Shown: piece by piece, positions 1-4,459 of the stretch
How the letters are laid out: every line of letters starts with the position of its first letter
Position numbering within the stretch: position 1 is the first letter of the stretch
Source of the DNA: Candidatus Woesearchaeota archaeon
GTDB lineage: Archaea; Nanobdellota; Nanobdellia; Woesearchaeales; WJKV01
Length of the DNA: 5,333 nucleotides
Reading direction: 5' to 3'
Assembly: GCA_019323355.1 (NCBI GenBank)
Contig: JAHWHI010000077.1
Coordinates: 1 to 5,333 of the forward strand
Made by a program: the position numbers and the translations under genes
Notes under the pieces: model-generated
What the model was told of the DNA's origin: nothing
Databases searched by the model: none
The model's input: the letters and a program-made list of their open reading frames with translations, nothing else

Positions 1-858
1 CCGCCGGATTTTGCTGGTGTGAAACGTGCAATTACTTTCCTGGAACTGGAGCATGCAGATGGTGTCGATTCAAAGATAAGATGCACACCGAGCGGTTATT
101 CTGCAACCTGCACTTACCAGGCTGCTGCAACTGCAGCTGATTTCAAAGTCGGAACAATGAGCTATACAATAGAGGCTGCATCTGCAGATGAAGTAATTAC
201 AGTATCCTACGGAGATAAAAAAGGAAGCCCTATAGGAAAACCGACAAAACAGAATATTGTCAGGACAGCTGCGATTGCAACTGGCTCTACAGAAGATTTC
301 CCTGCTGGAAGGTATGAACTAAACCTTACTCTATATCATGATGTCGATGGCAACGGAATAATAGATGCTGATGATTCGCCTGTTCCATTCGGAAACAAGA
401 AGGAGCAGTCACAGATTGTTGCATTCAATTTTGCAAAGAGTCCGCCTTCTGGCTGCACCACTCCGCCAAAAATAGAGATAATATCTCCGCGGCCTGACAC
501 TTATGTGACAAGAGAACTGAAGAGCACAGATGTTCCATCAGGAGGAGTCGTGTTTGCTGTGTGGGACGACTGTAACAAGCTTTCAAGTGTTGCGCTTTAT
601 GACCAGAAATCATACCTTGCAGCAACAGATGAAGCAAAAACAAACAAGAATCTCCAAGAACCATACGCAACCTATATGATTTCGCAGCTTCATTCAAGTG
701 CACAGCCGGATAAATATGGATTGTACACTTTGAGCGGCAATTTGCAATACAATTACCAGCCGAATGATGCTTTCACTTTGATAATCAGAGCAATTGATGA
801 TGCTGGAAAAATCGGGGAAGCAAGAGTTGCTGTAGTCGCTTCTCCTGGAGCAACATAA
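1..858 (+). CDS. C-terminal part of a probable secreted/surface protein with Ig-like domain and EF-hand-like calcium loop (5' partial)
   Basis: I do not recognise a named family. The frame is open from the first base (PPDFAGVKRA...) to TAA at 856-858, so the GTG at 19 is probably an internal valine and the gene begins outside the window. The product is rich in Thr, Ser and Ala with alternating hydrophobic residues, as in extracellular beta-sandwich proteins. At 340-375 it has DVDGNGIIDADD, a 12-residue EF-hand/dockerin-like loop with Asp at positions 1, 3, 9 and 12 and Asn at 5. From about 463 the pattern PKIEIISPRPDTYV, ending in FTLIIRAIDDAGKIGEARVAVV, looks like one Ig-like or cadherin-like domain. 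Scattered cysteines (for example in RCTPSGYSATC, GCTTPP and DDCNK) could form disulfides. No transmembrane segment or sorting signal is visible at the C-terminus, so anchoring, if any, would be upstream. The secreted location is inferred from domain type; the signal peptide cannot be seen. Confidence 0.75.
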   Translation, partial: PPDFAGVKRAITFLELEHADGVDSKIRCTPSGYSATCTYQAAATAADFKVGTMSYTIEAASADEVITVSYGDKKGSPIGKPTKQNIVRTAAIATGSTEDFPAGRYELNLTLYHDVDGNGIIDADDSPVPFGNKKEQSQIVAFNFAKSPPSGCTTPPKIEIISPRPDTYVTRELKSTDVPSGGVVFAVWDDCNKLSSVALYDQKSYLAATDEAKTNKNLQEPYATYMISQLHSSAQPDKYGLYTLSGNLQYNYQPNDAFTLIIRAIDDAGKIGEARVAVVASPGAT

Positions 859-864
859 AAACAT

Positions 865-879
865 AAAATTAATAAAGAG
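865..879 (+). promoter_or_regulatory. Possible TATA-like promoter element for the minD-like gene
   Basis: The short gap after the surface-protein gene contains an A/T-rich run whose core is ATTAATAAA (868-876). A start of transcription about 26 bases downstream would fall near 898, giving a leader of about 18 bases that includes the Shine-Dalgarno at 906-912. No T-tract terminator separates the two genes, so read-through from upstream is equally possible. The element is weak because the whole gap is A/T-rich. Confidence 0.3.
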
Positions 880-905
880 AAGCCAACATAGTACAATAAG
901 TTGAT

Positions 906-912
906 AGGTGAT
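906..912 (+). promoter_or_regulatory. Shine-Dalgarno sequence deciding the TTG start of the minD-like gene
   Basis: AGGTGAT is a strong match to the sequence complementary to the 3' end of archaeal 16S rRNA. It lies a few bases before the TTG at 916. It would be inside the coding region if the upstream in-frame TTG at 901 were used, so it favours 916 as the true start. It is the only clear Shine-Dalgarno in front of a gene in this window. Confidence 0.65.
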
Positions 913-915
913 AAT

Positions 916-1740
916 TTGAGCAAGACAAAGATCTTTGGAATAATAGCAATCAAAGGAGGGGTTGGAAAGACAACATGCACTTCTAATCTTGCTGCTGTCC
1001 TTGCGAATGAATTTAACAAACGCGTACTTGTTGTTGATGCTAATTTTTCTGCGCCTAATCTTGGTCTGCACCTGGGGATTGTTGAACCTGAAAAGACTTT
1101 GCATGATGTTCTTCTGGATAAAGCGCCTATTACAGATGCTGTCTACCAGACTGATTATGGTTTTGACATTGTTCCTGCAAGTCTAATGAACAAAAAAGTG
1201 AATCCGTTCAAACTAAAGCAGAAAGTGCACATGCTCCGTGATTCTTATGATATCATATTAATAGACAGCTCGCCTAATCTTAATGACGAGATACTTGCTA
1301 CAATGGTCGCAGCTGATAAACTGCTTGTTGTATCCAGTCCGGATTATCCTACATTAAGCTGTACAATGCAGGCTGTGAAGACTGCAAAGTCAAAAAGGAC
1401 AAACATTGCTGGGCTTATATTGAACCGGGTATATAATAAGAAGTTCGAGCTGACAGTAAGTGATATTGAAGATGCTGCTGAGACTCCTGTACTTGCAGTT
1501 GTTCCGCACGATGTGCGTGTCCTTGAAGCACTGTCAAAATCAATGCCAGCTGCACTGAACACGCCACTGTCAGATGCTATAATAGAGTACAAGCATCTTG
1601 CAGCATGCCTGATCAATGAAAAATATAATGATCCTCGTTTTAAAACAAAGATAAAGAAGCTTTTTGGCAGCGGAAGAGTGCTGAAACACGAGGTGAACCG
1701 GGCTATTATTATAGACGGTGTTAAGGACCGAAAGCTTTAA
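916..1740 (+). CDS. minD: MinD/ParA-type deviant Walker A ATPase with MinD-like membrane-targeting motif
   Basis: Predicted P-loop ATPase of the MinD/ParA (SIMIBI) class, whose members dimerise on ATP and position or partition cellular structures, often on the membrane. Numbering from the TTG at 916 (274 residues): deviant Walker A KGGVGKTT at 13-20 with signature Lys13 and P-loop Lys18; switch I VVDANFSAPNLGLHLG from about 39, with Asp41 but Asn43 where the family normally has the catalytic Asp; switch II IDSSPNLND around Asp117. The segment LILNRVYNKK followed by VLAVVPHD is typical of the later core. At residues 242-251, FKTKIKKLFG resembles the amphipathic membrane-targeting sequence of bacterial MinD (E. 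coli ends KGFLKRLFGG), but here 23 more residues follow. The start at 916 is preferred to TTG 901 because AGGTGAT lies just upstream of it. The family is near certain; a cell-division role is not, since archaeal MinD homologues also position other structures. Confidence 0.88.
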   Translation: MSKTKIFGIIAIKGGVGKTTCTSNLAAVLANEFNKRVLVVDANFSAPNLGLHLGIVEPEKTLHDVLLDKAPITDAVYQTDYGFDIVPASLMNKKVNPFKLKQKVHMLRDSYDIILIDSSPNLNDEILATMVAADKLLVVSSPDYPTLSCTMQAVKTAKSKRTNIAGLILNRVYNKKFELTVSDIEDAAETPVLAVVPHDVRVLEALSKSMPAALNTPLSDAIIEYKHLAACLINEKYNDPRFKTKIKKLFGSGRVLKHEVNRAIIIDGVKDRKL

Positions 1741-1746
1741 ATATAA
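1728..1746 (+). promoter_or_regulatory. Archaeal BRE/TATA promoter of psmB, overlapping the minD stop codon
   Basis: CCGAAAG (1728-1734) is a purine-rich BRE-like stretch directly followed by CTTTAAATATAA (1735-1746), a good archaeal TATA box. The minD-like stop codon TAA (1738-1740) lies inside it. Transcription would start near 1766, giving a leader of about 23 bases before ATG 1789. The call rests on motif and spacing only. Confidence 0.5.
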
Positions 1747-1779
1747 CTTCTAGAACTATATAGGTAGAGTTCTTGAAGT
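1746..1779 (+). repeat. Imperfect 12-bp inverted repeat upstream of psmB
   Basis: Left arm ACTTCTAGAACT (1746-1757) pairs with right arm AGTTCTTGAAGT (1768-1779) at 11 of 12 positions; the only mismatch is T1751 against T1774. The spacer is 10 bases (1758-1767). Each arm also contains a TTCnnGAA core (TTCTAGAA, a perfect 8-bp palindrome, and TTCTTGAA). The two cores start 22 bases apart (1749 and 1771), about two helical turns. It lies just downstream of the first psmB TATA box and overlaps the second. It could be a transcription-factor operator or, in read-through RNA, a hairpin between minD and psmB. Confidence 0.6.
1757..1762 (+). promoter_or_regulatory. Second, proximal TATA-like element of psmB
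   Basis: TATATA is centred about 29 bases before the psmB ATG at 1789. A start 26 bases downstream would be at about 1785, giving an almost leaderless mRNA, which would fit the lack of a Shine-Dalgarno before 1789. It overlaps the last base of the left arm and the spacer of the inverted repeat, so a protein bound there could block it. Which of the two TATA boxes is used cannot be told from sequence. Confidence 0.35.
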
Positions 1780-1788
1780 GTATCCAAA

Positions 1789-2433
1789 ATGGAAGAACTG
1801 AAAATGAATGAAAAATTGAAAACAGGAACAACAACAGTTGGACTTGTATGCCAGGACGGTATTGTTCTTGGAGCTGATATGCGAGCTACAGCCGGCAATA
1901 TGATTGTTGACAAATCTGTTAGCAAGATCGAACCTATCGCTGACAAGATGGCGCTCACTTTTGCAGGTGTTGTTTCTGATATACAACTGCTTACAAAACT
2001 GATCACAGCAGAGATCAAGCTTAAACAAATCAGGACCGGAAAAGAGATCACTGTACAGGCAGCTGCAAACCTTCTTGCGAATATGGTTTATTCAACCATA
2101 AGAAATCCATACTTCCCAGGCATTGCACATTTCCTGCTTGGCGGAGCTGATATTGACGGTCTGCATCTTTATGACATATATCCTGACGGTTCAATCACAC
2201 TGAAAACAGATTATACATCAAGCGGAAGCGGAAGTGTATTTGCGTATGGAGTACTGGAATCGCAATACCAACCAGACCTTTCTGTCAATGATGGAATAAA
2301 ACTTGTGAGACAGGCAATCAATGCGGCACTGCAGAGAGATTCTGCATCTGGCCAGGGAATCAAGATTGTCATCATAACAAAAGACGGTGTCAAAGAACAC
2401 AGCATAAAGAAAGTAAGTTATGAGTTGAAATAA
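1789..2433 (+). CDS. psmB: Archaeal 20S proteasome beta subunit (N-terminal threonine hydrolase)
   Basis: Proteolytic subunit of the 20S proteasome, the cytosolic protease whose beta rings hold the active sites. A short propeptide ends in LKTG and is removed autocatalytically to expose Thr1 (residue 14, ACA at 1828-1830) of TTTVGL. In mature numbering the catalytic set is present: Thr1, Asp17 (GAD), Lys33 (SVSK), Ser134 in SSGSGS, and Asp171/Ser174 in QRDSASG. These correspond to Thr1, Glu/Asp17, Lys33, Ser129, Asp166 and Ser169 of the Thermoplasma enzyme. The mature chain is 201 residues, normal for the family. The GVLESQY stretch is also typical. An alternative ATG at 1804 would give the propeptide MNEKLKTG, eight residues like that of Thermoplasma (MNQTLETG), with GGAAG upstream; ATG 1789 gives 13. 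Either start leaves the mature enzyme unchanged. The alpha subunit and the unfolding ATPase are not in the window. aCPSF1 follows after 41 bases, probably in the same transcript. Confidence 0.97.
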   Translation: MEELKMNEKLKTGTTTVGLVCQDGIVLGADMRATAGNMIVDKSVSKIEPIADKMALTFAGVVSDIQLLTKLITAEIKLKQIRTGKEITVQAAANLLANMVYSTIRNPYFPGIAHFLLGGADIDGLHLYDIYPDGSITLKTDYTSSGSGSVFAYGVLESQYQPDLSVNDGIKLVRQAINAALQRDSASGQGIKIVIITKDGVKEHSIKKVSYELK

Positions 2434-2474
2434 AATCGGTTATGATTATTCTTTAAGAAATTAGAACAAAGAAA

Positions 2475-4376
2475 ATGCCAGACATTATAAAAGAAATCTT
2501 AAAAATAGTGCCTGAAGATAAAATAAGCTTGGCTTGTTTTGAGGGTGCTAATATTGTGTTGTACACAAAGGAGAAGAAGTTCTTTCTAGATAATGAAGGG
2601 ATAATAAAGCAGGCTGTCGACGAGTTCAAGAAGCGGATCGAGCTACGGCCTGATCCGTCAATCGCAATGGACCAGAAGAAGACTGAAGAATTCATCAAGA
2701 AGACTATTCCTGAAGAGGCTGGGCTGGCAAACATCCTGTTTGATCCCCAGAGAAGCCACGTTGTTATCGAAGCTGAAAAACCAGGCCTTGCAATCGGAAA
2801 ACAAGGACAATTATTGAGAGATATCAGGGAAAAGACCTTCTGGGTTCCTCTTGTCAGGCGGACGCCTGCTATCAAGTGCGAACTGATAGACAATATCAGA
2901 GGCGTTCTTTTTGAGAACAATGATTTCAGAAGAAAGTTCCTGGACAAGACAGGGCATCGTATCTATGACGGATGGACCCGGGGCAAAAAACAGGAATGGG
3001 TGCGGATGACTTTTCTTGGAGGAGGAAGACAGGTAGGACGTTCATGCTTACTTTTGCAGACTCCAGAAAGCCGTGTACTGCTTGACTGCGGCATTGATGT
3101 TGCTGCAAACGAAGATAATTCTTATCCCTATCTGGAATGTCCTGATTTCAAGATCGATGAGCTTGACGCTGTCATAATCTCGCACTCGCACGTCGACCAC
3201 AGCGGTCTGATCCCATTGCTTTACAAGTATGGTTACAAAGGTCCTGTATATTGTACAGAACCGACACGTGATGTTATGGCTCTTCTTCAGCTGGACATGG
3301 TCAAGATCATGAGAGCAGAAGGAAGAGATCCGATATTCACATCTGAAGAAATAAAGGAGATGGTCAAACATACAATCTGTCTTGAATTTGATGAAGTAAC
3401 TGATATCACTCCTGATGTCCGTATCACTTTATACAATGCAGGACACATCCTTGGCAGCGCCATGGTCCATATGCATGTCGGCAACGGACTTCATAATATA
3501 CTTTACACCGGAGACTTCAAGTTCCAGCGTTCCAGATTGCTAGAGCCTGCTGTCACAAAATTTCCGCGGCTCGAAACCTTAATGGTTGAGAGTACTTACG
3601 GTGGTAAAGAGAACACGCTTCCAACCAGAGAGGAATGCGAGAAAGAAGTTGGAGAAATTATCAAGCAGACCGTAAAACGCGGAGGAAAAGTTCTTTTCCC
3701 TGTACTCGGTTCTGGTCGTGCGCAGGAAGTTCTTCTTATCATTGAATCTCTTGTCAAAAACGGGGATATCCCTAAGATTCCAGTCTATATCGATGGAATG
3801 GTATGGGACATAACTGCAATACATACTGCTTATCCTGAGTTTCTGAATACTAATGTCAGAAAACTTATTTTCCACAAGGATGCAAACCCTTTCCTTGCTG
3901 ATTTTTTTACAAGAGTCGGTTCGCAAAAAGAAAGGAAACAGATCATCGAAGAGGAAGGTCCATGCGTGATTATCGCAACATCTGGTATGCTTACTGGCGG
4001 TCCTTCTGTACAGTACCTGAAAGAACTGTGCGGAAACAAAAATAATTCTATGGTTTTCACATCATATCTTGGTTCTGGATCCTTGGGACAGCGTATCGGC
4101 ACTTTTGGTGAACGTGAGATCTCTTTTGAAACAGGACCTAATAAAACAGAGACATTCAAGATAAAAATGGATGTGCATCGGATTGATGGTTTCACTGGAC
4201 ACGCTGGAAGAAATGAACTTATTGAGTTTGTCGGCAAGTGCAATCCAAAGCCGCGAAAGGTTGTCATCAACCACGGCGAATCAAGGAGATGCCTGGATCT
4301 TGCAAGCTCGTTGCATAAAACTTATCGTGTGGAAACAGCGAGCCCTAGAAATCTTGAAAGTGTAAGGCTGAGATAG
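2475..4376 (+). CDS. fttA: Archaeal CPSF1 / FttA: KH-domain beta-CASP ribonuclease and transcription termination factor
   Basis: Archaeal homologue of eukaryotic CPSF73. Family members cut RNA at U-rich sites, and aCPSF1/FttA has been shown in methanogens and Thermococcales to terminate transcription genome-wide. The 633 residues match the usual length. In order: an N-terminal KH-like region (about 1-70); a second KH domain with GKQG at 108-111; a metallo-beta-lactamase core starting at FLGGGRQVGRSCLL (about 180), with Asp204 in LLDCG, the zinc motif HSHVDH at 237-242, His324 in NAGHILGSA and Asp347 in YTGDFKF. The beta-CASP motifs follow: A, Glu372 in VESTYGG; B, His576 in GFTGHAGR; C, His600 in INHGE. 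All metal and catalytic residues are present. The C-terminus NLESVRLR, part of the conserved dimerisation tail, is intact. ATG 2475 fits the usual N-terminus; there is no Shine-Dalgarno. Pyrococcus also has psmB close to this gene, so linkage supports the call. Confidence 0.97.
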   Translation: MPDIIKEILKIVPEDKISLACFEGANIVLYTKEKKFFLDNEGIIKQAVDEFKKRIELRPDPSIAMDQKKTEEFIKKTIPEEAGLANILFDPQRSHVVIEAEKPGLAIGKQGQLLRDIREKTFWVPLVRRTPAIKCELIDNIRGVLFENNDFRRKFLDKTGHRIYDGWTRGKKQEWVRMTFLGGGRQVGRSCLLLQTPESRVLLDCGIDVAANEDNSYPYLECPDFKIDELDAVIISHSHVDHSGLIPLLYKYGYKGPVYCTEPTRDVMALLQLDMVKIMRAEGRDPIFTSEEIKEMVKHTICLEFDEVTDITPDVRITLYNAGHILGSAMVHMHVGNGLHNILYTGDFKFQRSRLLEPAVTKFPRLETLMVESTYGGKENTLPTREECEKEVGEIIKQTVKRGGKVLFPVLGSGRAQEVLLIIESLVKNGDIPKIPVYIDGMVWDITAIHTAYPEFLNTNVRKLIFHKDANPFLADFFTRVGSQKERKQIIEEEGPCVIIATSGMLTGGPSVQYLKELCGNKNNSMVFTSYLGSGSLGQRIGTFGEREISFETGPNKTETFKIKMDVHRIDGFTGHAGRNELIEFVGKCNPKPRKVVINHGESRRCLDLASSLHKTYRVETASPRNLESVRLR

Positions 4377-4394
4377 GAAAAATAATCTCTTTTT
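4370..4394 (+). terminator. Short hairpin plus T-tract at the end of aCPSF1
   Basis: GAGAT (4370-4374), which includes part of the aCPSF1 stop codon, can pair with ATCTC (4385-4389) around a 10-base A-rich loop, and TTTTT (4390-4394) follows at once. A further T-rich stretch continues to about 4405. Archaeal termination depends mainly on such U-tracts, with or without FttA; the 5-bp stem may be incidental. Confidence 0.5.
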
Positions 4395-4405
4395 CTATTA
4401 ATTTC

Positions 4406-4416
4406 CATTTATAAAG
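4406..4416 (+). promoter_or_regulatory. Upstream TATA-like element before the activase gene
   Basis: CATTTATAAAG contains TTTATAAA (4408-4415), a good TATA match. A start about 26 bases downstream would be near 4437, leaving a leader of about 22 bases without a Shine-Dalgarno. It is less well placed than the element at 4423-4438 and could be a secondary promoter or simply A/T-rich spacer. Confidence 0.3.
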
Positions 4417-4422
4417 GGGAAT

Positions 4423-4438
4423 GTAAACTCTTATAAAT
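4423..4438 (+). promoter_or_regulatory. BRE/TATA promoter spaced for a leaderless activase mRNA
   Basis: GTAAACT (4423-4429) is BRE-like and is followed by CTTATAAAT (4430-4438). The TATA centre is about 26 bases before the A of ATG 4460, so transcription is expected to begin at or next to the start codon. This agrees with the absence of any Shine-Dalgarno. A T6 run (4446-4451) lies between the TATA box and the start and may serve as an extra terminator for upstream transcripts. Confidence 0.6.
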
Positions 4439-4459
4439 TCATACATTTTTTCGGCAATT

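Noticed and set aside
19..21. GTG as the start of the first gene
   Set aside because: The frame is open back to base 1 and no ribosome-binding site precedes the GTG. A secreted protein would also need a signal peptide, which is absent here, so the gene more likely starts outside the window.
124..140. GCTGC/GCAGC inverted repeat in the first gene
   Set aside because: It arises from repeated Ala codons (GCT/GCA) in an alanine-rich stretch, so codon use explains it.
901..903. TTG at 901 as the start of the minD-like gene
   Set aside because: The Shine-Dalgarno AGGTGAT at 906-912 would then lie inside the gene, while it is well placed for TTG 916. The five extra residues have no family support.
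859..915. Possible small RNA or tRNA in the gap between the first two genes
   Set aside because: The gap is 57 bases, A-rich, and shows no cloverleaf or strong stem; it is better explained as a promoter and ribosome-binding region.
694..1104. Antisense open frame of 136 codons across the first two genes
   Set aside because: It lies opposite the Ig-like domain and the MinD P-loop, both strongly supported. Its composition (Cys, Ile and Ser rich) is typical of a shadow frame.
2449..2459. TTCTTTAAGAA palindrome and CTTTAA TATA-like string before aCPSF1
   Set aside because: The arms are only 5 bases, and its TTC-GAA spacing differs from the psmB repeat. As a TATA box it would place the start inside the coding region, so co-transcription from psmB is more likely.
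2453..2947. Antisense open frame of 164 codons opposite the start of aCPSF1
   Set aside because: It covers the conserved KH domains on the other strand and shows no recognisable motif.
3830..4270. Antisense open frame of 146 codons opposite the aCPSF1 beta-CASP region
   Set aside because: It is opposite conserved catalytic motifs, has no promoter or known family pattern, and is explained by codon bias of the real gene.
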